Shown here: positions 43,875-51,720 of the stretch, one piece after another
Position numbering within the stretch: the first letter of the stretch is position 1
Layout: each line of letters opens with the position of its first letter
NCBI RefSeq assembly: GCF_006265165.1
Contig: NZ_VDCH01000014.1
Span: forward strand, 1 to 59,364
DNA length: 59,364 nt
From: Chlorobaculum thiosulfatiphilum
GTDB taxonomy: Bacteria > Bacteroidota > Chlorobiia > Chlorobiales > Chlorobiaceae
Direction of reading: 5' to 3'
Position numbers and translations under genes: made by a program
Notes under the pieces: generated by a model
Database searches by the model: none
Seen by the model: only the letters and a program-made list of their open reading frames with translations
What the model was told of the DNA's origin: nothing

Positions 43875-44102
43875 ATGAAGCCGATGTATTACCTCGTGGC
43901 CGCGGCCCTGTCGATCCTGCTCTCCATCTACGTTTTTCTTTTCGGCACGGCGGCCAACAGCCAGCTCGTGGCGATCTTTATCGGCCTGTGGGCGCCAACG
44001 ATCATCTGCCTCGGCATCTTCAACATTCTCATGAACATCCACGGCGAGATGTGCTGCGCCCACAAGCGCATCGAGGACCGGCAGACCGGCCATGAACACT
44101 GA
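43875..44102 (+). CDS. Small two-TM membrane protein
   Basis: 75 residues with two hydrophobic helices (about 5-27, YYLVAAALSILLSIYVFLFG; 33-53, AIFIGLWAPTIICLGIFNIL) and a short Cys/His-containing tail (GEMCCAHKRIEDRQTGHEH). No family recognised with confidence. It overlaps the start of the fluoride channel gene by 11 bases, so it is probably in that operon. Confidence 0.65.
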   Translation: MKPMYYLVAAALSILLSIYVFLFGTAANSQLVAIFIGLWAPTIICLGIFNILMNIHGEMCCAHKRIEDRQTGHEH

Positions 44103-44484
44103 GGTGGCGATGAAGCAGGTGCTTCTGGTCGGAGCGGGCGGTTTCGCCGGATCGGTCGCCCGCTACCTCGTGGCGCTTGCGGTACCCTTCGCCGGCACCG
44201 GCTTTCCTTTCGCCACATTCGCGGTCAACCTGCTTGGCTCGTTCCTGATCGGCTTCATCAGCGAGCTGGCGCTCTCGACTACGCTCTTCTCGCCCGAAAC
44301 GCGCCTGCTTCTGACGACCGGCTTCTGCGGCGGATTCACCACCTTTTCAACGGCGATGTACGAAACCGGCGGCCTCATGCGCGACGGCGAGGCGCTCTAC
44401 GCCAGCCTGTACGTCGCGGGCAGCCTTGCTGGCGGCCTCTTCTGTCTTGCTTCCGGAACGCTTCTCGCAAAACTCTGGCAATGA
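44092..44484 (+). CDS. crcB: Fluoride exporter FluC/CrcB
   Basis: 130 residues, four membrane helices. The dual-topology signature is intact: GAGGFAGSVARYLVALA, FPFATFAVNLLGSFLIG and TTGFCGGFTTFSTAMYETG with the Phe and Thr residues that line the fluoride path. It works as a dimer exporting fluoride. The stop overlaps the DUF190 gene by four bases (ATGA). No fluoride riboswitch consensus was found upstream. Confidence 0.93.
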   Translation: MNTEVAMKQVLLVGAGGFAGSVARYLVALAVPFAGTGFPFATFAVNLLGSFLIGFISELALSTTLFSPETRLLLTTGFCGGFTTFSTAMYETGGLMRDGEALYASLYVAGSLAGGLFCLASGTLLAKLWQ

Positions 44485-44816
44485 TGAACTTTATCGAATC
44501 GGAACTCCTGCGGATATTCATTGGTGAGCAGGAAAAGCTGCACCACCGCCCGCTCTACGAACTTCTCGTCAGCGAAGCCCTCGAACGCGGCATGGCCGGA
44601 GCCACGGTTTTTCGCGGCCTTCTCTCGTTCGGTCTGCGTCACAAAGTGCACACCTCGAAGATTTTCGAGCTTGCCGGAGAACTGCCGATGGTGATCGAAA
44701 TCGTGGAGATCACCGAAAAAATCGAAGAATTCCTGCCGGTAGTCGAGACGCTGCTGCGGGAGTCCGGAGCGCAAGCGCTGGTGACGCGGGAGTCGGTGCG
44801 GCAGTGGACGACGTGA
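44481..44816 (+). CDS. DUF190 family protein
   Basis: 111 residues. LLRIFIGEQEKLHHRPLYEL, GMAGATVFRGLLSFG and LPMVIEIVEITEKIEEFLP are the DUF190 pattern, a P-II-like fold often encoded next to crcB. It may regulate or respond to the fluoride channel; no function is established. Its stop (44814-44816) ends the operon and precedes an AT-rich insert. Confidence 0.88.
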   Translation: MMNFIESELLRIFIGEQEKLHHRPLYELLVSEALERGMAGATVFRGLLSFGLRHKVHTSKIFELAGELPMVIEIVEITEKIEEFLPVVETLLRESGAQALVTRESVRQWTT

Positions 44817-45054
44817 GGGGGGCTAGTATCGTAAGGTGAACAGGTCTATAAATGCGTTAAAATGTTATTTTATTATAAATAAATGCCTTATGACTGCTCT
44901 GGCGCGTTTATTTAATGGTATTGTTTTGCAATTTTTTTTGAGATCGGTAACTTTACGTGTAAAATCTTTGTGTTGAATATTTTTTTTGCTAAACTCTGTA
45001 TGAAGTTCTTTCATGGTTAACACAATTTCATTGTTTGATAAAAAGGAGGCAATA

Positions 45055-45081
45055 ATGAGATTAGATCCTACAAATGGGTAG
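45055..45081 (+). CDS. Short upstream ORF with strong RBS
   Basis: AAAAAGGAGGCAATAATG provides a perfect Shine-Dalgarno for an ORF encoding MRLDPTNG. Such a strong site for eight codons suggests translation matters, either as a leader peptide or as the stub of a truncated gene. It lies 43 bases before the terminator stem. Confidence 0.4.
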   Translation: MRLDPTNG

Positions 45082-45124
45082 CTGTTTTAGATGAATAAGC
45101 TTTAGTTTTAAAACAACTTTTGTG

Positions 45125-45162
45125 ACGCCATTCTTTTGCAAAAAGAGAATGGCGTTTTTTTT
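45125..45162 (+). terminator. Terminator between short ORF and the RelA-TPR gene
   Basis: ACGCCATTC (45125-45133) pairs with GAATGGCGT (45147-45155); an inner TTTT/AAAA can extend the stem. It is followed by eight T residues. It ends 47 bases before the ATG of the next gene, so it isolates or attenuates that gene. Confidence 0.85.
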
Positions 45163-45209
45163 GTCATGTCCTTTGTATAAAAACTTTTTATGTGGAAAAG
45201 GAGAGTGAT

Positions 45210-46844
45210 ATGAGTGTGACTTTAACTGAGGCTGAATCTTATGTGGTTGGCCTTAAACCATCATTAGATGCTCAGATGACGATTTTAAAAGGCAAATTGT
45301 CTTCCATATCTTCTAAAATATATTTAAGTCCTGGAAGGCTAAAGACAAAAGAAAGTGTTTATCTTAAAACTAAAAGAAAATCTAAGCGCTTAAATGAAAT
45401 ATATGATTATGCTGGTTTGAGATTGTTGTGCTTATTTGAGGATGATATATTTGAGGTGCATAAAGATTTCGTTCGCATGTTGCGTGTTGTAGATGATGAG
45501 GAGATTGACGCAAAATATCAATTAAAAAAATGTTCTGTTTATAATTGGGATAAGGATTATCAAGAAAGTATTAAAAATGAGGTAAATAAGTATTACCAAG
45601 AGGGGAAGGAGTATAAATTTGAAAGTGAAGAAAAGCCTTCTGGTTATAAGTCTATCCATTATGTTGTTCGTCAAGAGGGACAGCGCGGATGGGTTGAAGT
45701 ACAGTTGAGAACATTGATTCAGGATGTTTGGGGACAACTTGAACATTCGATTTCTTATAAAAAGGGCGGAGTTCATCCCCATATCAGAAAGAGCTTTTAT
45801 TTGCTATCAAAAGATTTAGGTAATATTGAGAGCTTGTTGTCCTATCTAAGAACAGTTAATAAAAAAGAGGAGGCTGGTGAGGAATATTTTAATAAATCTG
45901 CAAAGCCTCAATATGTTTTTAATTATGAAGATTCGATATTTCCTATAATTTTTAATTCGAAAGAAGAATTAAAAAATGCATCTGATTCTTACTGGGAAAT
46001 GGTTAATGGTGAGTTGCTGATAACGCCAGAGTGGGTGAGTAAAGCGCGCGGATATTTAGATGTGATTGAGGACGGCATTTCAGCAAGAGAGCTTGCTAAA
46101 AACCAAGAGTTAACTTATTGGATAAAAATGGAGAAGGCTTTTTTGTTGTTTTGTGAAGAAAAGCATGAAAAGTCTTTAGAAATATATGGAGATGTCGAAA
46201 AAGAACATAAGGATAGATATTGTGTATATTTTAGAATGGGGGAATTGTATTTTATTTTAGGCCGTATAGTGGAGGCTTTAGATGCATTTGACAAGGCAGA
46301 GTCATTGTTGAAAACAACCGATGGCTTGGGATTAGTTAATCAGCATAGAATAAAGACGAAATTAGCCTATACTTATTGGCGACTTGGAGAGGAATACATT
46401 GATATATGCAATGAGGAGATTGACGACGCAAGGGAAAAGTATTATGAAAATCCTGACGATTTTACTGAAAAGCAGCGTATGGCCTTAGTCAATAACGTTT
46501 GTTGGTATAGACTGGAAAAATACATAATACTTCAAAATAGATTCTTATGTGAAAGAAAGGCAGAAGATGAAAAAAAAGCGTTAAAAGCATACGAAGATGT
46601 AACGGCAGAGTTCGAGGAGGTTGAGAAGTGTTTGCAAGATGGTGGAAAAGAGGCTGGCCACATGCTTGATACCGCAGCATGGTATTGCTATTGGTCATAT
46701 AAGCGCGATATAAGAAATAAAGATTTTCTTGCTAAAGCAAAAGTATATGCTTATGCTTTAAATGATATGACAAAAAGTCCACCTCGAGAAATGAGGAGCA
46801 TGAAGACTTATATGGCCCACATTCAGGAGATTATGTCTGAATAA
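45210..46844 (+). CDS. RelA/SpoT synthetase-domain protein with C-terminal TPR region
   Basis: 544 residues from the ATG at 45210 (AGGAG just upstream). The N-terminal 30-200 form a RelA/SpoT nucleotidyltransferase: GRLKTKESVYLKTKRK, IYDYAGLRLLCLFEDDI (Asp66 in the catalytic motif), KPSGYKSIHYVV and VEVQLRTLIQDVWGQLEHS. No HD hydrolase precedes it. Residues about 300-540 are helical with TPR-like units (YCVYFRMGELYFILGRIVEA). This is not a housekeeping RelA (no TGS/ACT) and is larger than usual small alarmone synthetases. The AT-rich base composition stands out from its neighbours. ToxSAS-type toxins and CapRel-like phage sensors share the idea of a synthetase fused to a sensor; that role here is inferred. 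Confidence 0.85.
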   Translation: MSVTLTEAESYVVGLKPSLDAQMTILKGKLSSISSKIYLSPGRLKTKESVYLKTKRKSKRLNEIYDYAGLRLLCLFEDDIFEVHKDFVRMLRVVDDEEIDAKYQLKKCSVYNWDKDYQESIKNEVNKYYQEGKEYKFESEEKPSGYKSIHYVVRQEGQRGWVEVQLRTLIQDVWGQLEHSISYKKGGVHPHIRKSFYLLSKDLGNIESLLSYLRTVNKKEEAGEEYFNKSAKPQYVFNYEDSIFPIIFNSKEELKNASDSYWEMVNGELLITPEWVSKARGYLDVIEDGISARELAKNQELTYWIKMEKAFLLFCEEKHEKSLEIYGDVEKEHKDRYCVYFRMGELYFILGRIVEALDAFDKAESLLKTTDGLGLVNQHRIKTKLAYTYWRLGEEYIDICNEEIDDAREKYYENPDDFTEKQRMALVNNVCWYRLEKYIILQNRFLCERKAEDEKKALKAYEDVTAEFEEVEKCLQDGGKEAGHMLDTAAWYCYWSYKRDIRNKDFLAKAKVYAYALNDMTKSPPREMRSMKTYMAHIQEIMSE

Positions 46845-46990
46845 TAATAAGGCAATATAGTTTTTGTGTGTGGAAATCGCCTCTCGATGAATGGTTTGTA
46901 ACGGTAAAAAATGAATAAACAAGATTTAGACAAGCCGTGAAATCGATCCTGTATTCGCATCCAAGTCCATCCCAAAAATCTCCCCAAAAC

Positions 46991-47024
46991 AAAAAAGGGC
47001 CGCCTTTTCGGGCAGCCCTTTTTT
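46991..47024. terminator. Bidirectional terminator
   Basis: AAAAAAGGGC-C-GCC, six-base loop, GGC-A-GCCCTTTTTT. There are A and T runs on both sides, so it can end the RelA-TPR transcript on plus and the feoAB transcript on minus. Confidence 0.9.
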
Positions 47025-47048
47025 GCGTCTCTGTCGTCCTTTCGCCGC

Positions 47049-47168
47049 TTACTGGTGCGCGGCGACGAGGGCGCTGTAGTTTGCCTTGATGGTCTTTTCG
47101 AGGTCTGCGTCGGTGTGGACAAGGCAGGTGAACTGATTGATGACGTCGAGTCCTCTGGCTCTCGCCAT
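47049..47168 (-). CDS. Short ORF resembling the C-terminus of a class III aminotransferase
   Basis: 39 residues beginning MARARGLDVINQFTCLVHTD and continuing ADLEKTIKANYSALVAAHQ. The Phe-x-Cys-x-x-His-Thr-x-x-Asp-(I/L)-x-x-Thr-Ile pattern resembles the last strand and helix of glutamate-1-semialdehyde-type aminotransferases. The upstream sequence (feoB 3' end) is unrelated and there is no close RBS. It may be a leftover gene end or a chance ORF. Confidence 0.4.
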   Translation of the reverse strand: MARARGLDVINQFTCLVHTDADLEKTIKANYSALVAAHQ

Positions 47169-47200
47169 CGAATCACAATGTCGAGACCGCACCTCTCTCC

Positions 47201-49339
47201 TCACATCCACAGCAGCGCCAGCCGGTAGGTGATGAACGAGGCGATCCACGCCACTGCAAGAACATACGCAGAGTAGAGCAGCACCGGCTTCCACGCGCCG
47301 ACCTCTTTTTTCATCACGCCCACCGAAGCCACGCAGGGGATGTAGAGCAGCACGAAGACCATCAGGCTCAGCGCCGTGGCTTTGCTGAAGCCCGGTTCGC
47401 TTCGGAGAATCTCCGAAAGGCTCGTCTGTTCGGCGGCATGGCCGATGGAGAAAATCGTGCCGAGCGTCGAAACCACCACCTCCTTGGCCGCAAGCCCCGT
47501 CACCAGCGCGATGCCGATGCGCCAGTCGAAGCCGAGCGGGCGGATGAGCGGTTCGAGCAGCTTGCCGCTTCGTCCCGCAATCGAGTATTCGAGCTGGCCC
47601 GCGTCGATTCGCGCTTCGAGCTTCTGCACTTGCTCCGCCTTCAGCTCCGGCGCGACTGCCGATGCCTCGATCCGCGCGGTCTCCGTCGCCAGCTCCGCGT
47701 CGAGCGCCGAGCTGCGTGGGAAGTTGCTCGTCGCCCAGATCAGGATCACCGCGCCGAGAATCAGCGTTCCGGCCTTTTTGAGGTACATCACGGCCTTCAT
47801 CCGCGCCTGGAACACCACCGAGGTGAGCGTCGGCCAGCGGTAGGGCGGCAGCTCCATGACGAACGGCTCCGAGTCGCTCTTGAGCACGGTGGACTTGAGC
47901 AGCCACGCCGTCCAGAGGCCGATGACAATGCCGAGCAGGTAGATGCCGAACATGACGTTCGCCGCCATCGCGGGCGGGAAGAACGCCCCGGCGAGCAGCA
48001 CGTACACCGGCAGCTTCGCGCCACAGCTCATGAAGGGGATCGTCATGATCGTCGCCAGACGATCCGACCGGCTCTTCAGCGTACGCGTGGCCATGATGGC
48101 CGGAATCGAGCAGCCGAAGCCGGTGATCATTGGAATGAACGACTTGCCGTGCAGCCCGAAGCGGTGCATCACCTTGTCGATCACGAAGGCCGCGCGCGCC
48201 ATGTAGCCGGAGGCTTCGAGGAACGACAGCCCCATGAAAAGCAGCACGATGTTCGGCAGGAACACCACCACGCTGCCCACGCCGGAGATCACGCCGTCAA
48301 CGAAAATCGAGCGCACCATTCCGGCGGGCAGATGCGGCGCGACCGTTTCCGACAACAGGCCGAAGGAGTAAGCGAGCGCCTCCATCAGCGGCTTGCCGAG
48401 CGTGAAGGTGAGCTGAAAAATCGCCCAGACGACGAGGAAAAAGACCGGCAGGCCGAGCACCCGGTTCAGCACCACCGCGTCGATGTAGTCGCTCACCGAG
48501 GCGCGGGCGGCCTTCGGCAGGCGCACACACTCCTGCATCGCGCCGCGCACGAAGGCGTGACGATCCTCGGTGATGAGCGCTTCGGGATCGGTGCTGTGCA
48601 GAATGCCGCACTCCGAAATCGCCTCCTGCAACGCCAGCTCGATTTTGACCCACACCGGATACTTCTGCACCTGGGTGTAAACCTCGCGGTCGTTTTCGAG
48701 CAGCTTGATGGCGAGCCAGCGGTGGTTTGCCGCCACGTCGAGCTCCCGCTCGTGCGAGAGCAGGCTCGCGATTTTGTCGATCGCCTTCTCGACCTCCGGG
48801 CTGAAGGTCATCTTGTTTTTGCGTATCTCGATACACCCTTCGCTGATGCTGACGACATGGTCGAGCAGGTCGTCGAGTCCCTTGCGATTCCGCGCGGAGA
48901 TCGGCACGATGTGGCTGCCGAAGAGTTTTTCGAGCTGGCCGATGTCGATGGAAATTCCCTTCTGCTCGACCTCGTCCATCATGTTGAGCGCCACGAGCAG
49001 CTCGACCTCCATCTCCATGAGCTGCACGGTGAGCATCAGGTTCCGTTCGAGGTTGGTGCCCTCGACGACGTTGACCACCACGTCGGGCTTTTCGTCGATG
49101 ATGAAGCGGCGGGTGACGATCTCTTCCGGCGAGTAGGGCGTCAGCGAATAGGTTCCCGGCAGATCGACCACGGTGATGCGGTAGTTCTTGTAATCGAGAT
49201 AACCTTCGTGTTTTTCGATGGTTACGCCGGGGAAGTTGCCCACGCGCTGGTGCGCGCCGGTCAGCGCGTTGAAGAGCGAGGATTTGCCCGCGTTCGGATT
49301 TCCGGCCAGGGCGACCGTGATGGTTTTGTGCTGGCTCAT
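47201..49339 (-). CDS. feoB: Ferrous iron transporter FeoB
   Basis: 712 residues from the ATG at 49339 that overlaps the feoA stop. The N-terminal G-protein has G1 GNPNAGKSSLF, G3 VVDLPGTYSL and G4-like LNMMDE. A GDI helical region and a membrane domain of about ten helices with two Gate motifs (including MITGFGCSIPAIMATRTLKS) follow. It imports Fe2+ across the inner membrane, consistent with anaerobic growth. The track of Arg/Lys near the end is normal. Confidence 0.95.
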   Translation of the reverse strand: MSQHKTITVALAGNPNAGKSSLFNALTGAHQRVGNFPGVTIEKHEGYLDYKNYRITVVDLPGTYSLTPYSPEEIVTRRFIIDEKPDVVVNVVEGTNLERNLMLTVQLMEMEVELLVALNMMDEVEQKGISIDIGQLEKLFGSHIVPISARNRKGLDDLLDHVVSISEGCIEIRKNKMTFSPEVEKAIDKIASLLSHERELDVAANHRWLAIKLLENDREVYTQVQKYPVWVKIELALQEAISECGILHSTDPEALITEDRHAFVRGAMQECVRLPKAARASVSDYIDAVVLNRVLGLPVFFLVVWAIFQLTFTLGKPLMEALAYSFGLLSETVAPHLPAGMVRSIFVDGVISGVGSVVVFLPNIVLLFMGLSFLEASGYMARAAFVIDKVMHRFGLHGKSFIPMITGFGCSIPAIMATRTLKSRSDRLATIMTIPFMSCGAKLPVYVLLAGAFFPPAMAANVMFGIYLLGIVIGLWTAWLLKSTVLKSDSEPFVMELPPYRWPTLTSVVFQARMKAVMYLKKAGTLILGAVILIWATSNFPRSSALDAELATETARIEASAVAPELKAEQVQKLEARIDAGQLEYSIAGRSGKLLEPLIRPLGFDWRIGIALVTGLAAKEVVVSTLGTIFSIGHAAEQTSLSEILRSEPGFSKATALSLMVFVLLYIPCVASVGVMKKEVGAWKPVLLYSAYVLAVAWIASFITYRLALLWM

Positions 49340-49629
49340 GCGCGTTTTCCGAAACGATGGCGCCTGCGCAACCCCGGCCATCCGTTCTGTGTGGCCTCAG
49401 CGGCTTCGAGTTTGTTGACGGCGATGCCTTCGGCCTCGTTGCGCCTCAGCGTCAGGAGCAATCCCTTGCAATTGATCTCTATGGGATCGCCAAGCGGGGC
49501 GAATCTGAGCACCTCCAGCTCCGTGCCTCTCACGAGTCCCAGGTCCATCAGGCGTCTTCTTATAGCCGGTTCAGCCGCGACCGCCGTCACCTCCGCGCGC
49601 TCTCCAGCTTTCAATTCAGATAACTTCAT
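49336..49629 (-). CDS. feoA: FeoA family protein
   Basis: 97 residues. MKLSELKAGERAEVTAV, RRRLMDLGLVRGTELEVLRF and PLGDPIEINCKGLLLTLR are the SH3-like FeoA pattern; the C-terminus has about 25 extra basic residues (GWPGLRRRHRFGKRA). It is a cytoplasmic partner of FeoB. The stop overlaps the feoB ATG, so they are coupled. Confidence 0.92.
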   Translation of the reverse strand: MKLSELKAGERAEVTAVAAEPAIRRRLMDLGLVRGTELEVLRFAPLGDPIEINCKGLLLTLRRNEAEGIAVNKLEAAEATQNGWPGLRRRHRFGKRA

Positions 49630-49667
49630 ATATTTTTTTAATCCTGTAAAAACCCATGTGTCCCGCG

Positions 49668-49684
49668 TTGTCTTAAATAGACAA
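49668..49684. promoter_or_regulatory. Palindrome upstream of feoAB
   Basis: TTGTCT-taaat-AGACAA, a perfect 6+5+6 inverted repeat 39 bases before the feoA start and overlapping a likely minus-strand promoter (TATTTA as a -10). It is not a classic Fur box but is a good candidate for an iron-responsive or DtxR-type site. Confidence 0.45.
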
Positions 49685-49766
49685 AATACAAATAACGAAG
49701 CGGGCGGACGAAAAGTTTTCCCGTTTTGATTGCGGGATGCAATTTCCTGAAAAATGGCTTGCGTGA

Positions 49767-50165
49767 TTACTCCTCGCCGTGCGCTACTTCGCGGCCCGCG
49801 AATGGAGGCCAGCCCATCGTTTTGCCGCCGATCAGATGCGCGTGGATGTGCCCGACGCTCTGCAAGGCGTCCTCGCCATTGTTGAACACCAGCCGGTAGC
49901 CCGATTCGAGCACCCCGGTCTTTTCAGCCACCACTCGCGCGGCCAGCAGAATCTGTGCGGCAATCTCCGAGTCGCCATCCTTCAGCTCGCTCAGCGATGC
50001 AATGTGCTCCAGCGGAATGATGAGCACATGAACGGGCGCGACCGGATTGAGGTCGTGGAACGCGGCCACATGGTCATTTTTGTAGATCAGGCTGGCCGGA
50101 ATATGCCCAGCGGCGATTTTGCAGAAAATGCACTCTGGCTCGTAACGTGTCATGGTGTTATCCAT
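49767..50165 (-). CDS. HIT family nucleotide hydrolase
   Basis: 132 residues. The histidine triad is HIHAHLIGG near residue 107, and ECIFCKIAAGHIPASLIY opens the domain with two Cys. HIT proteins of this branch (HinT-like) hydrolyse AMP-linked amidates. An alternative ATG 12 bases in (50153) would begin MTRYEP; the choice is not resolved. It lies 14 bases after the lipoprotein gene on the same strand. Confidence 0.9.
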   Translation of the reverse strand: MDNTMTRYEPECIFCKIAAGHIPASLIYKNDHVAAFHDLNPVAPVHVLIIPLEHIASLSELKDGDSEIAAQILLAARVVAEKTGVLESGYRLVFNNGEDALQSVGHIHAHLIGGKTMGWPPFAGREVAHGEE

Positions 50166-50179
50166 TTATGAATGCTGAA

Positions 50180-50680
50180 CTACGGTTTCTGGATGATCGA
50201 CAGGCTCATGCTGCCGCCTGAGCCGATGAGTACCACCGTAAGCTGTCCCTTGAGGCCGGTCACGCTGCCCCGGTCGCCCTCCTTTTCGGCGACGATCATC
50301 GAGGTGGTCTCGAAGCCCTTCGCCTTGAGCGCCACTTCGTAATCCCGGAGAGCGTGTTCCGGCAGGCGGTCGATAGCCATGTCCCAACTGCTTCCTTCGG
50401 GCGTTTCGGTTTTGATGATCTTGCGGATCGTGCCAAAAGAGTACCTCGGTACATCGGCGGGCACGTCATCCGGCCAAGGTTTGGCCGCGTCGATGATCTC
50501 GACCGAGCCTCTGCCCGATTCGATCGTGACGCTATTCTTGGAGGTATCGGCAGCCGCCGGAACCGGCTTGGGCGCGGAGGGCGGCAGTTCGGGCGTCTTT
50601 TGATTGCAGGCTCCGAGAACGCTGACAAAGACGATGAGTGACAGTGTCCCGGTGGTTTTGCTGAACAGGTTCCGGCTCAT
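50180..50680 (-). CDS. Predicted lipoprotein, unknown function
   Basis: 166 residues from the ATG at 50680. The signal ends at lipobox VLGAC, followed by a Pro/Ala-rich linker (about 24-40). The folded part (about 45-166) has DVPRYSFGTIRKIIKTETPE and DRLPEHALRDYEVALKAKGF. No family recognised. Upstream in-frame codons would bury the lipoprotein signal, so the later start is preferred. Likely co-transcribed with the HIT gene. Confidence 0.7.
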   Translation of the reverse strand: MSRNLFSKTTGTLSLIVFVSVLGACNQKTPELPPSAPKPVPAAADTSKNSVTIESGRGSVEIIDAAKPWPDDVPADVPRYSFGTIRKIIKTETPEGSSWDMAIDRLPEHALRDYEVALKAKGFETTSMIVAEKEGDRGSVTGLKGQLTVVLIGSGGSMSLSIIQKP

Positions 50681-50889
50681 GATCGTTCGTGACAAGTGGA
50701 TGGTAACCGCTTCGTTTTGCAAATGTAATAAAAAATGGGCGCAGACTGCGGCAACTCAGCGCCAGGGGTGGCATAAAGTTCTCGCGATCACTACATTGCG
50801 TGTGATAACCCCGTTAACATGCGCTCCGGCGTCAACCATTCGGCAACCGGAAATATGCGGAGCGCGCATTCAATCGATGGAGTCCAACG

Positions 50890-51573
50890 ATGATCAAACG
50901 ACGCATTTTCAGCATGACCGGCGCCATGAAGCCGCTCCTTTTTGCCGCTCTGCTCATGGCTGGCTGCAACGGCAACGCGCCGAAAACCGTCAGCGACATT
51001 GATGGCAACAGCTACGGAACGGTCAAAATCGGTGACCACGTCTGGATGAGCGAAAACCTCAGTGTGAGCCGTTACCGGAATGGCGACCCCATTCCGGAGG
51101 TGACGGCGGGCGCTTCGTGGGCCGCGCAGAGCGCCGGGGCGCGATGCTCGTACGACAACGATGCCGAAAACGGCAAAACCTACGGAATGCTCTACAACTG
51201 GCGCGCCGTCAGCGACCAGAGAGGTATCGCCCCCGAAGGGTGGCACGTGGCCAGCGACAAGGAGTGGCGTGAGCTGGCCGAAGCTCTCGGCGGCGAAGAA
51301 GAGGCTGGCGGCGCTCTGAAAGCTCCCGGAAAATGGAGCGATCCGGCCAGCGAAAGCGCCAAAAGCAGCGGCTTCGACGCCCTGCCCTCCGGAGCGCGGC
51401 GCGATGCCGACGGCGTCTTTCTCATGCGAGGTCAGTTCGCCCGCTTCTGGACAAGCTCGCCCGCCAGCAACGGCAAAGCCCTCGCCCGCGCGCTCGGCTT
51501 CTACGACAACGCCCTGCGCGGCGGCGAAGTCGGCCCGAAGAACGGCTTCGCGGTACGGTGCGTGAAGGATTGA
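50890..51573 (+). CDS. FISUMP-domain lipoprotein
   Basis: 227 residues. A signal with lipobox LMAGC precedes a Fibrobacter succinogenes major paralogous (FISUMP) domain: VKIGDHVWMSENLSVSRYRN, YGMLYNWRAVSDQRGIAPEG, WHVASDKEWRELAEALGG and FWTSSPASNGKAL. Function of the domain is not established; members are surface or secreted. GGAG eight bases upstream supports the start. Confidence 0.85.
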   Translation: MIKRRIFSMTGAMKPLLFAALLMAGCNGNAPKTVSDIDGNSYGTVKIGDHVWMSENLSVSRYRNGDPIPEVTAGASWAAQSAGARCSYDNDAENGKTYGMLYNWRAVSDQRGIAPEGWHVASDKEWRELAEALGGEEEAGGALKAPGKWSDPASESAKSSGFDALPSGARRDADGVFLMRGQFARFWTSSPASNGKALARALGFYDNALRGGEVGPKNGFAVRCVKD

Positions 51574-51720
51574 GGCGGGTCGGCTTTGGCGCTTCGGAGG
51601 CTGTCACTACCGGTTTCTCCGGGTATGGCAGCATGAGCGAAGCGCCTTTCTTTCGATCGCGGAAGGCCGTACATTGCGGAACGTAATTGCTTCATCACGT
51701 TTTTTCCCGGAGTTACTCGA

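Larger units (their letters stand above)
44817..45209. other. AT-rich spacer with short uORF and terminator
   Basis: About 390 bases with a sharp drop in GC compared with the DUF190 gene. It holds only an 8-codon ORF (45055-45081) and a terminator (45125-45162). The first 230 bases show no gene. It probably marks the left boundary of the RelA-TPR insert. Confidence 0.6.

Noticed and set aside
47438-49729. 763-residue plus-strand ORF opposite feoB
   Set aside because: Composition is typical of antisense shadow (His/Arg/Asp-rich), and feoA/feoB on the other strand are certain.
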